Origin: Pseudomaricurvus sp033283175
GTDB lineage: Bacteria > Pseudomonadota > Gammaproteobacteria > Pseudomonadales > Cellvibrionaceae
Assembly (NCBI GenBank): GCA_033283175.1
Contig: JAWMQM010000001.1
Location: forward strand, 744,001-808,000
Length of the DNA: 64,000 bases
Reading direction: 5' to 3'
Each line of letters begins with the position of its first letter. The stretch's first letter is position 1. The position numbers and the translations under genes were made by a program. This document shows positions 56,599-64,000 of the stretch, piece after piece. The notes beneath the pieces were generated by a model, which worked only from the letters and a program-made list of their open reading frames with translations, was not told the origin of the DNA and did not search any database.

Positions 56599-58368
56599 GT
56601 GCCGAGCAATTACGCCGCGATGACTGACACTGCCAGCCTGCTCAAATTGATAAACCGATTACGCCTGCCACCGCAGGATCTGTCGGAACTGAGCTTTTGC
56701 CAAAGTTCCAAGCCCGCCAGGGTCAGCGCCTGGGTGAGCCTGTTGCCGGTCACCCGCACCACCCATACCAGCGTGCTGCTCTACAAGGCGCTGCCGGAAG
56801 TCAGCCGCCTGACCACCAGTGCCGACAACCGGCTGGCCATCCTGGAAACCCTGCGCGACTGTGTGCAGCAGTGCATCCAGGGACTGACCGCGGACTTTCT
56901 CGACCAGCCATTGATCCTGCCCGAAGCGGCGATGAAGACTGCCATCATCGCCCAGGCACTGCAGAAGCACATGACCACGGGCTACTGCCAGGTGGTAAAG
57001 GATCTGCTGCTCAAGCGCAGCAACAGTCGCTGGCGCAAGGATGACACCGAGCAACTGACGCTGGCGCTGCATCGCGCCCTTACCGGACTCGGCCTGCAAT
57101 ACCTGCGCAACTCCCAGATCTATTCCCAGGTTTCCAGCCAGCTGTGGCTGGAGATGCACACCCTCTACTGGATTGCGGAGCTCACCGGCCTGCAACATCA
57201 ACCGGCCACCGATAACCTGCTGCGCCAGTTACCGGCTACCAGCGTACAGCAGACCTACTGCCGGACGCTGCTGCTCAGCGCTGCGGGCCCCAACCAGCTG
57301 CAGCAACAGGAGGTCTACACCCTCTATAACGCGCTGGAGGAGTGGAGCCGGGCGGTCACCATCGACACGGTGCGCTCACCGGAACCGGCACTCTACTGCG
57401 TCGACATGGCAGACAGTTACCCACCCGGTTACAGCAGCTCCTGGCCCGACAGCAAACCCCGGCCAGCGAGCCTGAGGGCCCTGCGCTTCGGTGCCCTGCT
57501 GGAACTGGTGCGGGACAGCGCCAACGCTACCCGCAGCGGGGCCGGCTTGCCGCAGAGTATTAACCAGAGGCTGGCACAGCACCTGCTCACCAGCTGGGGC
57601 GAGGAGCGCCACCGCAAACCCAACCGGCGCCCCAGCAACACCCCGCTGGAAGTGGTAGTCGGACTCACCCAGGCCCATTACCACCTGGCGCAACAGCGCA
57701 CCTTCGACCAGTTCCTCAATGAGTCCTCGGCGCTGGGGCGCAGCTCCATCATCTCCAGCCAGTTCAGCAGCAAAGCCACAGGGCCAAAAGACCCCTGGGC
57801 CGATGCCCCCGATGCCGAACGGATGCGTGATTCCTTTCTGGAGCTGTCGCTGGACGATTTTCGCGCCCAGTCCAAAACCGCCAAGGTGGTCGACCAGAGT
57901 CGCTACCCCATCTATCAGGTGCACACCTCCGATATCAGCAGCGGTGGCTACTGCCTGGAGTGGCACGGCGAGATTCCCCCCCAGGCCCGGGCCGGCGAAC
58001 TGATCGCCTTCCGTGAACCCGGACGACCGCAGTGGGCACTGGCGGTGATCCGCTGGGCGCGGCAGCACCGCGACAGCTCCCAGCTGGGCGTGCAGATTAT
58101 CGCCCAGCAGCTGGTGCCGGTCGCCGCACAGCAGCGCGCCACCTCCGGCTCCAACGTCTTTATGCGGGCCTTTATTGCCAACCGTGGTGGCCCGGAGATG
58201 AACCAGCAGGTACTGATTACGGCCGCCGTCCCCTTCCGCGAGGGCAATAAGGTGATGGTGCGGGATAATCAGGAAGAGATGCTGCTGCACCTCAACAAGC
58301 TGGAGTTCAGCGCCTCCAGCGTGTGCCTGTTCTCGTACCGCCACTTGCACCGGGAGTTCCCGGAGTAA
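56599..58368 (+). CDS. PilZ-like c-di-GMP effector protein next to fimX (FimW-like)
   Basis: A 589-residue cytoplasmic protein, mostly helical for 420 residues, with a C-terminal PilZ-type domain. The DxSxxG motif is present (TSDISSGGYCLEW, near 440) and a beta-barrel follows (GELIAFREPGRPQWALAVIRWARQ), but the upstream RxxxR motif is not clear. Its position directly before fimX and serB matches P. aeruginosa PA4958 (FimW), a c-di-GMP receptor in surface attachment, so this is probably the orthologue; that rests on synteny from memory. The GTG at 56599 has AAGGA close by; an ATG at 56620 is the alternative. Confidence 0.7.
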   Translation: MPSNYAAMTDTASLLKLINRLRLPPQDLSELSFCQSSKPARVSAWVSLLPVTRTTHTSVLLYKALPEVSRLTTSADNRLAILETLRDCVQQCIQGLTADFLDQPLILPEAAMKTAIIAQALQKHMTTGYCQVVKDLLLKRSNSRWRKDDTEQLTLALHRALTGLGLQYLRNSQIYSQVSSQLWLEMHTLYWIAELTGLQHQPATDNLLRQLPATSVQQTYCRTLLLSAAGPNQLQQQEVYTLYNALEEWSRAVTIDTVRSPEPALYCVDMADSYPPGYSSSWPDSKPRPASLRALRFGALLELVRDSANATRSGAGLPQSINQRLAQHLLTSWGEERHRKPNRRPSNTPLEVVVGLTQAHYHLAQQRTFDQFLNESSALGRSSIISSQFSSKATGPKDPWADAPDAERMRDSFLELSLDDFRAQSKTAKVVDQSRYPIYQVHTSDISSGGYCLEWHGEIPPQARAGELIAFREPGRPQWALAVIRWARQHRDSSQLGVQIIAQQLVPVAAQQRATSGSNVFMRAFIANRGGPEMNQQVLITAAVPFREGNKVMVRDNQEEMLLHLNKLEFSASSVCLFSYRHLHREFPE

Positions 58369-58581
58369 CCCCTGGTATTGTGCTAACAGCGTCACACTTC
58401 CGTGAAAAGCCGTAAAGGGACGCGTTGAGGGAAATTATTTTTGCAGTAGTCTGGTTAACCCTGCTCTGCGGCCCGTACAATAGTTGTTCTCCCCAGGCCA
58501 GAACATTTGCCGCCCGAGGTTCATCCGGGGCCACCACAGGCCCTGACGATACACGGCTCCTAGGATTACCGATTTTCTGCT

Positions 58582-60681
58582 ATGACTGCTAACGACACCA
58601 TTCGCCTGTTGATACTCAACGACTCACGTGCAGAAGTTGAAAGGCTCGTCAGCATGCTGAAGAACGCCGGCCTGAGCATCCGCGCCCAGCATGTCGAAAG
58701 TGAGGAAGCCCTCGCCAAGCTGCTGCAGGAGAACGCCTGGGACCTGATGGTGGCGCAGGACACCTGCTCACAACTCACCCCCGTCGATGCCATACGCACC
58801 GTGCGCCGCCTGAACAAGGACGTGCCGATGATTCTCATCTGTGATGAGGAGGGCACCCAGCCGGTGGTCAACGGGCTCAAGATCGGCGCCGCCGATGTGG
58901 TGCGCCTGGACGAGGACCAACACCTGCTGCTGGTACTGCAGCGGGAGATGAGCAACCGCGAGCAGCGCCAGATTCGCCGCCGCGCCGACCAGAAATTGCG
59001 CGAAGCGGAGCGCCGCAGCCAGCAACTGCTGGACAGCTCCCGCGACGCCATCGCCTTTGTCCAGGATGGCATGTACCTCTACGCCAACCAGTCCTTTGCC
59101 GAGATGTTTGGCTACGACGATCGCGACGACATCGAGTGCATGCCGGTCATCGACATGATCAGCGATGCCGACCAGGAGCCGGTCAAACAGCTGCTGAAGG
59201 AGTTCACCCTCAAGGGTGACGACGCCGAGCTGAGCCAGCTGCAGCTGACCACCGTGACCGCCGACGGGCGCAGCATTCCGGCCACCATTGACGTGGCCAA
59301 CGCCATCTACGACGAAGAACCCTGTATCCAGTTCCTGATCCGGGCCAAGGCCACAGACGCCGACAGCGAGCTGCTGCAGGCGGAGCTGCAGAAGGTCAAG
59401 GATCTCGATCATGTGACCAACCTCTACAACCGTCCCTTCCTGATGGACCAGCTGGAGCGGGAAGTTTCCCGCGCCGTCAACAACGGCACCCACGCCTGCC
59501 TGCTCTACATCGAAGTGGACGACTTTGCCGACCGTATTCAGGGGCAGATGGGGCTGGCCGCCACCGACGGCGTAGTGAAAAGTATCGCCTCCGCGCTGCA
59601 ACCTTTTGCCGAGTCCGGCCAGACCCTGGCCCGCCTCGGCGACGACAGTTTTGCCCTGCTGGCCCCCGGCCTCTCCGCCGAGAGCGCGGTAAGCAAGGCG
59701 CAACAGATCTGCAAGGCGCTGGAGCAGCACATCATTGATGTCGAGGGCCGCACCGTGCAGGCCACCTGTACCGTCGGTGTCTCCACCATCAATGAGACCT
59801 CCGACAGTTCGGCGGCAGTAGTGGCCGAAGCCCAGAAAGCGGTGCAGAACTGGCGCAAGGACAACAGCGGTGCCGGTAATGGTGCCCGCCTGTTCGAGCC
59901 GGAACTGAGCGAAGACGAAGCTCGGGAAGCGGAGATGACCCGCAAGCTGAAGCACGCTCTGGCCAACAACGGCTTCAAGCTGCTGTATCAGCCCATCGTC
60001 AGCCTGCGCGGCTCCGATGAGGAGCTCTACGAAGTGCTGTTGCGCATGGTGGATGAGCAGGAGAACCTCTCACCTACCCTGTTTGCCGCTCTCGCCTCGC
60101 AGATGGGCGCGATGGTAAAAATTGACCGCTGGGTGATCCTGCAGGCCATCAAGGCGCTGGCGGCACACCGCGGCAACGGCTTTAACACCCGCCTGGTGGT
60201 CAACCTGAGCAAGGACTCCCTCTGCGACGCCTCACTGGTGCCCTGGCTGGCAGTGGCGTTCAAGGCCAGCAACCTGCGCACCGACGCGCTGATCTTTCAG
60301 GTGCAGGAAGACGACGTCACCAATCACCTGAACGCCGCCAAAGCGATGTTTGAGGCCCTGGCCGCTATTGGCGGGCGTTCCTGCATCTCCAACTTTGGCT
60401 GCTCGCTGAACCCGTTCAAGACCCTGGAACACGCCTCCCCGGACCTGATCAAGGTCCACGGCTCCTTTACCCAGGACATCCAGAACAGCGGCGAAAACCC
60501 CGAATCCCTCAACAGCCTCATCACCCGACTGCTGGAAGTGGACAAACTCACCATTATTCCGGAAGTGGAAAACGCCAGCGTACTGGCCACCCTCTGGCAG
60601 ACCGGTGTGCATTACATCCAGGGCCGCTACCTGCAGGCCCCGGCGGAGTCGATGAACTACGAGTTCGCCATGGATGGCTGA
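58582..60681 (+). CDS. fimX: FimX-like type IV pilus regulator (REC-PAS-degenerate GGDEF-degenerate EAL)
   Basis: A 699-residue protein with the FimX layout: receiver-like domain (1-125), PAS (about 150-255), GGDEF (270-430) and EAL (455-699). The GGDEF signature reads LGDDSF (352-357) and the EAL motif reads EVL (484-486), so both are probably catalytically dead and the EAL domain binds c-di-GMP instead. FimX in Pseudomonas promotes pilus assembly at the leading pole. Length (691 there) and the following serB gene match. The start has a weak ribosome-binding site. Confidence 0.88.
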   Translation: MTANDTIRLLILNDSRAEVERLVSMLKNAGLSIRAQHVESEEALAKLLQENAWDLMVAQDTCSQLTPVDAIRTVRRLNKDVPMILICDEEGTQPVVNGLKIGAADVVRLDEDQHLLLVLQREMSNREQRQIRRRADQKLREAERRSQQLLDSSRDAIAFVQDGMYLYANQSFAEMFGYDDRDDIECMPVIDMISDADQEPVKQLLKEFTLKGDDAELSQLQLTTVTADGRSIPATIDVANAIYDEEPCIQFLIRAKATDADSELLQAELQKVKDLDHVTNLYNRPFLMDQLEREVSRAVNNGTHACLLYIEVDDFADRIQGQMGLAATDGVVKSIASALQPFAESGQTLARLGDDSFALLAPGLSAESAVSKAQQICKALEQHIIDVEGRTVQATCTVGVSTINETSDSSAAVVAEAQKAVQNWRKDNSGAGNGARLFEPELSEDEAREAEMTRKLKHALANNGFKLLYQPIVSLRGSDEELYEVLLRMVDEQENLSPTLFAALASQMGAMVKIDRWVILQAIKALAAHRGNGFNTRLVVNLSKDSLCDASLVPWLAVAFKASNLRTDALIFQVQEDDVTNHLNAAKAMFEALAAIGGRSCISNFGCSLNPFKTLEHASPDLIKVHGSFTQDIQNSGENPESLNSLITRLLEVDKLTIIPEVENASVLATLWQTGVHYIQGRYLQAPAESMNYEFAMDG

Positions 60682-60699
60682 GCCTTGCGCTCAGCCATC
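60673..60699. terminator. Hairpin between convergent fimX and serB
   Basis: GATGGCTGAG/CTCAGCCATC, a 10-bp perfect stem with a 7-base loop, overlapping the fimX stop codon. No T-run on either strand. Confidence 0.5.
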
Positions 60700-60711
60700 A
60701 GCAACCTCCGC

Positions 60712-61929
60712 TCACCCCTCCAGCTGGTCGCGATCGCGGAAGCCGATCAGGTAGAGAATACCGTCCAGGCCCAGATTGGAAATCGACTGTTTGGCAGACG
60801 CCTTCACCAGTGGCTTGGCACGGAAGGCAATGCCCAGGCCGGCAATGCTGAGCATGGGCAGATCGTTGGCACCATCACCCACCGCAATAACCTGCTCCAG
60901 TGACAAGCCCTCCCGCTGCGCCAGTTCGCGCAGTAACTCGGCCTTGCGGGCACCGTCCACCACCACACCGGATACCCGGCCGGTGACCTTGCCATCCTCA
61001 ATCTCCAGTTCATTGGCGTAGACATAATCGATACCCAGCTTCTGCTGCAGGAAACGGCCGAAATAGTTGAAGCCGCCGGAGAGGATCGCGGTCTTGTAAC
61101 CCAGCTTTTTCAGGGTCGAGATCAGGTGCGCAGCGCCTTCCGTGACCGGCAGCTGCTCGGCAATCTGCGCCAGCACGGACTCGTCCAGCCCCTTCAGCAG
61201 CGCCATACGACGGGCAAAGCTCTCCTTGAAATCCAGCTCGCCGCGCATGGCCGCCTCGGTGATTTCTATCACCTGCTCACCCACGCCGGCGGCCTTGGCC
61301 AGCTCGTCGATCACTTCCGCCTCAATCAGGGTGGAGTCCATATCGAAGCAGACCAAGCGGCGATTGCGACGGTAGACGTTGTCTTCCTGGAAGGCGATAT
61401 CCACATCGAGACGGGTGGAGAGCTCCATAAACGCCGAGCGCAGCTCTCCCAGGTCTTCCGGGGTGCCACGGGCGGAGAACTCCACACAGGCCTTGGTCTT
61501 TTCAGCGGCAGACTCCAGCGGTAAACGGCCGGAGAGGCGGGTGATATTGTCGATGTTGAGATTGTGGCTGGCAGCCACCGCCGTCACCTCGGCAATCTGT
61601 TCTGCCGTAATGCGGCGGGCCAGCAGCGTAACGATATGGCGATCCTTGCCCTGCTGTCCCACCCAGTGACCGTAGCTCTCTTCGGTAATGGGCTGGAAAC
61701 GCACCTGCATATGCAGCTCATGCGCCTTGAACAGAACATCTTTCAGCACCGGCGACGACTCGTAGGCCGCCGGAATCTCCACCAGCAGGCCGAGGCTGAG
61801 GGTGTCGTGGATCACCGCCTGGCCGATATCGAGAATATTGGCTTTATATTGCCCGAGGATGCGGGTAATGGCGGAGGTCACACCGGGCTTGTCTTCACCG
61901 GAGATGGTAATCAGCAGGATCTCTTTCAC
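60712..61929 (-). CDS. serB: Phosphoserine phosphatase with N-terminal ACT domains
   Basis: A 405-residue enzyme catalysing the last step of serine synthesis. Two ACT-like regulatory domains (about 1-180; ITISGEDKPGVTSAITRIL) precede a HAD phosphatase: nucleophile motif CFDMDSTLIEAEVIDELAK, AILSGGFNYFG, and the Asp motif AVGDGANDLPML. The ACT-containing type is typical of Pseudomonas and relatives. It starts with a GTG at 61929. A TATAAT lies about 35 bp upstream. Confidence 0.96.
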   Translation of the reverse strand: MKEILLITISGEDKPGVTSAITRILGQYKANILDIGQAVIHDTLSLGLLVEIPAAYESSPVLKDVLFKAHELHMQVRFQPITEESYGHWVGQQGKDRHIVTLLARRITAEQIAEVTAVAASHNLNIDNITRLSGRLPLESAAEKTKACVEFSARGTPEDLGELRSAFMELSTRLDVDIAFQEDNVYRRNRRLVCFDMDSTLIEAEVIDELAKAAGVGEQVIEITEAAMRGELDFKESFARRMALLKGLDESVLAQIAEQLPVTEGAAHLISTLKKLGYKTAILSGGFNYFGRFLQQKLGIDYVYANELEIEDGKVTGRVSGVVVDGARKAELLRELAQREGLSLEQVIAVGDGANDLPMLSIAGLGIAFRAKPLVKASAKQSISNLGLDGILYLIGFRDRDQLEG

Positions 61930-61962
61930 AAAGGTACTCTGGCAACAGCGACTTGGTGCGGC

Positions 61963-61968
61963 ATTATA
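61963..61968 (-). promoter_or_regulatory. serB -10 element
   Basis: A perfect TATAAT on the minus strand followed by GCCGCACC, 34 bp before the serB GTG. The -35 is weak. Confidence 0.5.
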
Positions 61969-62031
61969 GCTTTACTCACCCCCGAGACTAAAATACCCTG
62001 TGGTTTTGCTGCACGACACACCGTGTCAGGG

Positions 62032-63261
62032 ATGCAGCAATCACCATCAACACCACGGAATTCCGGCACTCCCGCCATGCTGCAACAGCCCACCATGCTG
62101 CAACAGATAGCCCAGACCCTCTTCCGTCTGCTCCAGACTCCCCTGTTTGTTGCCGGTTTGTCGGCCCTGCTCTGCCTGCTGCTGAGCACCTCATTGTCCG
62201 AGCAGCAACACCGCGCCCGCCTCGATGAGCGCAGTGCCCATTACGGCCAGGCGCTGGCCGACCTGGCCGCCAAGCAAGCCACCGACGCCACCCTCAACCA
62301 CGATCTGGTGAGCCTGCAGGTCACCGTCAGCGACGTAGCCCGCAACCCCGACATCCTCAGCGCCACCATCCACGATGTAGAGAACCAGCTGCTGGTGCAG
62401 GCCGGCAGCTCCCCCGGCAGTGGCGACTACGGCGACCGGGACTACCGCTCCTACAGCGCCCCCATAACCCTGCACGACAGCGTGGCGGGCTTTGTCACCA
62501 TCACCGTCGACCATGAGCGTCTCTACACCGATACCCGCGAGAGCTGGCTGCTGGCCCTGCTCGTACTGGCCATCGCCCTGATGGTCAGCAGCGCCCTCAA
62601 CCTGCGCCGTAACAGCGACGGCGATCCACAGCCTGACGGCGACACCAGCGCCGCCAACGATGAAAGCCAGCTGCCGCTGCGGGAAAGGGAGAGCGTCAGC
62701 GTTTCCCTGTCCCTTTACTGCCTCAATACCGACGCCCTGCGGCAGCAGCTCAGCGCCTCGCTGCGGCAGCAGCTGTACAGTGAGCTGGAGACCCAGCTGA
62801 GCGGCATCAGCTCCCTCTACGGCGGCAAGGTGGTGTTTGCCAGTGAGCAGGGACTGGAGCTGCAGTTCCAGGGGGACGACCTGGGCAGTACCGGCTTCCG
62901 CGCCCTCTGTGCGGCGCAGCTGCTGCTGTGCCTGCTGCAGGAACGCAAAACCCCCGGCATGGGCATGGTGTTCAGCGGTGCGGTCTATGTGCCGGCGCGG
63001 GGACAGAACCTGCAGTCCCAGCTGCAATCGCAGAAAGAGCGCCAGGCGGTGTGGGAGTTGTTGCGGCAACAGAGCCAGCAGACCCTGCTGCTGGACGGCC
63101 AGAACTGCGCCACCTCCCAGACGCTGCAGCGCATACGCACCCGGCAGGCGCTGGTGGATGGTCACTGGTTTGTGGTGGATGGCCTGCAGCCGAGCTATGA
63201 AGGTTTGCTGAAGAAACAGCTGCAGCAACTGCAGGCCAACAAGGCGCTGCATCCGGCTTAA
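62032..63261 (+). CDS. AhpA/YtjB (SMP) family membrane protein
   Basis: A 409-residue inner-membrane protein. A first helix (FVAGLSALLCLLLSTSL, about residue 38), a periplasmic domain of about 120 residues (LQVTVSDVARNPDILSATI, APITLHDSVAGFVTITVD) and a second helix (LLALLVLAIALMVSSAL) come first. A cytoplasmic domain with a nucleotide-cyclase-like pattern follows. The layout and divergence from serB match E. coli YtjB (Smp). Function unknown. The start is uncertain among ATGs at 62032, 62077 and 62095; none has an ideal ribosome-binding site. Confidence 0.7.
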   Translation: MQQSPSTPRNSGTPAMLQQPTMLQQIAQTLFRLLQTPLFVAGLSALLCLLLSTSLSEQQHRARLDERSAHYGQALADLAAKQATDATLNHDLVSLQVTVSDVARNPDILSATIHDVENQLLVQAGSSPGSGDYGDRDYRSYSAPITLHDSVAGFVTITVDHERLYTDTRESWLLALLVLAIALMVSSALNLRRNSDGDPQPDGDTSAANDESQLPLRERESVSVSLSLYCLNTDALRQQLSASLRQQLYSELETQLSGISSLYGGKVVFASEQGLELQFQGDDLGSTGFRALCAAQLLLCLLQERKTPGMGMVFSGAVYVPARGQNLQSQLQSQKERQAVWELLRQQSQQTLLLDGQNCATSQTLQRIRTRQALVDGHWFVVDGLQPSYEGLLKKQLQQLQANKALHPA

Positions 63262-63279
63262 CCGGCAGGATTCAGGTTG

Positions 63280-63314
63280 CAGGACGCTTCGCTACAGGAC
63301 GCTGGCGCTACAGG
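63280..63314. repeat. Inverted copy of the 22-bp repeat units (left arm)
   Basis: About 1.5 units of the 22-bp repeat in reverse orientation. The first 34 bp (63280-63313) are a perfect reverse complement of 63456-63489, the start of the direct array. Confidence 0.85.
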
Positions 63315-63369
63315 TGAAAAGAGAAACGGAATAGTGGCGCTGGCCTGAAGTCACCATCTCTGAACCACA

Positions 63370-63442
63370 AGATCGCCCGCAGGAGCGGGCTCCTACGGTG
63401 GACATCACATCCCGTGTAGGAGCCCGCTCCCGCGGGCGATCT
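63370..63442. repeat. REP doublet (REPIN-like inverted pair)
   Basis: Two 27-bp inverted copies (63370-63396 and 63416-63442) with one mismatch, 19 bp apart. The inner ends read GTAGGAGCCCGCTCC, the same class as the pair at 10697-10765. It sits between the arms of the 22-bp repeat. Confidence 0.88.
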
Positions 63443-63455
63443 TTTCTTCTGTCTT

Positions 63456-63649
63456 CTGTAGCGCCAGCGTCCTGTAGCGAAGCGTCCTGAATCCTGTAGC
63501 GCAGCGTCCTGAACCCTGTAGCGAAGCGTCCTGAACCCTGTAGCGAAGCGTCCTGAATCCTGTAGCGAAGCGTCCTGAACCCTGTAGCGCAGCGTCCTGA
63601 ACCCTGTAGCGAAGCGTCCTGAACCCTGTAGCGCAGCACCCTGCCCTTC
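63456..63649. repeat. Tandem array of a 22-bp repeat (nine units)
   Basis: Units begin at 63456 (a short 16-bp unit), 63472, 63494, 63516, 63538, 63560, 63582, 63604 and 63626 (degenerate). The core is CTGTAGCG(A/C)AGCGTCCTGAA plus (C/T)C. Seven units are exactly 22 bp and differ at only two positions. The array ends at the stop codon of the last gene in the window. Confidence 0.92.
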
Positions 63650-64000
63650 TCACTCCCCCAAATAACGCTTGCGCTTGGCCGGCTTCAGCTTGTGCAGATC
63701 CGCCAGGAACAGGCCGTCGATACAGTCGCTGAAATCCGGGTCGACACTGAACGCCAGCAGCTGGAAGCCACCCTCTTCGAACAGCGCCGCGTACTGTTTG
63801 AACAGTACCGGCACCTTCTCACCGGCATCGCTGAACAGCCGTTGCAGGCTGGCAAAGCCCTCTTCGGCATCGAGGCCGGCATAGAATATCGCCAGCTCAC
63901 GGTGGGTCTCCGGCTCGATAAAGTAGGGCTGGCGGGCGCTGGCCAACGCCTGCGGACAGGCATAGTAGCGCTGGTAGTAATAGACCATGTGATCGATCAG
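63650..64000 (-). CDS. C-terminal part of an acyltransferase (OlsB/hemolysin-like GNAT or lysophospholipid acyltransferase), 5' truncated
   Basis: The frame is open to the right edge, so only about 116 C-terminal residues are seen. The ending FQLLAFSVDPDFSDCIDGLF followed by LADLHKLKPAKRKRYLG resembles the C-terminus of hemolysin-like N-acyltransferases fused to lysophospholipid acyltransferase domains, where Asp-Pro-x-Phe and DGL are conserved. Such proteins make ornithine-type lipids or remodel phospholipids. Family assignment is moderate because the catalytic part is outside the window. Its stop abuts the 22-bp repeat array. Confidence 0.5.
   Translation of the reverse strand: MIDHMVYYYQRYYACPQALASARQPYFIEPETHRELAIFYAGLDAEEGFASLQRLFSDAGEKVPVLFKQYAALFEEGGFQLLAFSVDPDFSDCIDGLFLADLHKLKPAKRKRYLGE

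Noticed and set aside
63456..63649. CRISPR array
   Set aside because: The 22-bp units are directly adjacent with no unique spacers, and no cas genes are present.
63292..63653. Long minus-strand open frames (about 80-115 residues, repetitive RYRIQDASLQGSG) across the 22-bp array
   Set aside because: Three repeat units equal 22 codons, so several frames stay open without selection; there is no ribosome-binding site or family similarity.

Overview
The window looks like chromosomal DNA of an aerobic, GC-rich gammaproteobacterium, most plausibly of the Cellvibrionales (Saccharophagus/Teredinibacter/Microbulbifer-like). The clues are a BioH-BioC fusion in the biotin operon, a FimX-type pilus regulator next to serB as in Pseudomonas, a three-gene 2-oxoacid:acceptor oxidoreductase cluster, OprO/P-like porin and GH2 genes, and REP-type intergenic palindromes. 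Nothing here looks like a prophage, an integrative element, an insertion sequence or a CRISPR array. The genus is an inference.

Layout. 1-7.1 kb: end of a Kef-type antiporter, a 2-hydroxyacid dehydrogenase and a run of envelope proteins (META lipoprotein, porin, DUF3332 protein, lipoprotein-like amidohydrolase, small beta-barrel). 7.1-14.1 kb: glyA, then a valine-degradation operon (isobutyryl-CoA dehydrogenase, enoyl-CoA hydratase, 3-hydroxyisobutyryl-CoA hydrolase, mmsB) with a divergent AraC-type regulator. 14.2-19.0 kb: korC-korA-korB-like operon. 19.2-26.4 kb: RNA metabolism (deaD, rlmB, rnr, tRNA-Leu(CAG)) and a truncated hemoglobin. 26.7-29.5 kb: pntAA-pntAB-pntB proton-translocating transhydrogenase. 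29.5-33.7 kb: a long gene-poor stretch, an acidic repeat beta-helix protein, a Tat-type dienelactone hydrolase and a membrane protein. 33.8-38.9 kb: GH2 enzyme, amino-acid permease, [2Fe-2S] ferredoxin, YceI and cytochrome b561. 39.3-43.2 kb: small SutA-like protein, Hpt, REC-EAL phosphodiesterase, large acyl-CoA dehydrogenase. 43.6-49.1 kb: bioB-bioF-bioHC-bioD with a divergent comF. 49.3-53.5 kb: M48 peptidase/pilin fusion, small Cys-rich protein, srkA, cysE. 53.6-56.4 kb: efp with its modification enzymes epmA and epmB. 56.6-63.3 kb: PilZ-like protein, fimX, serB, AhpA/YtjB-like protein. The window ends in a composite repeat locus and the 3' end of an acyltransferase.

How the genes work together. 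Several pathways are nearly complete locally: isobutyryl-CoA to methylmalonate semialdehyde, pimeloyl precursor to biotin (without bioA), EF-P plus its lysylation, and c-di-GMP control of type IV pili. The regulatory DNA is informative. A BirA-like operator overlaps the -35 box of bioB. A PsrA-like palindrome sits inside the promoter of the large acyl-CoA dehydrogenase. A 12-bp palindrome overlaps a promoter in front of the GH2 gene. A triple TGAACA/TGTTCA site lies upstream of cytochrome b561. Several housekeeping promoters share GC-rich discriminators. The least ordinary sequences are two REP doublets, other REP-like palindromes, and a 22-bp tandem repeat array flanked by its own inverted copy near the right end.
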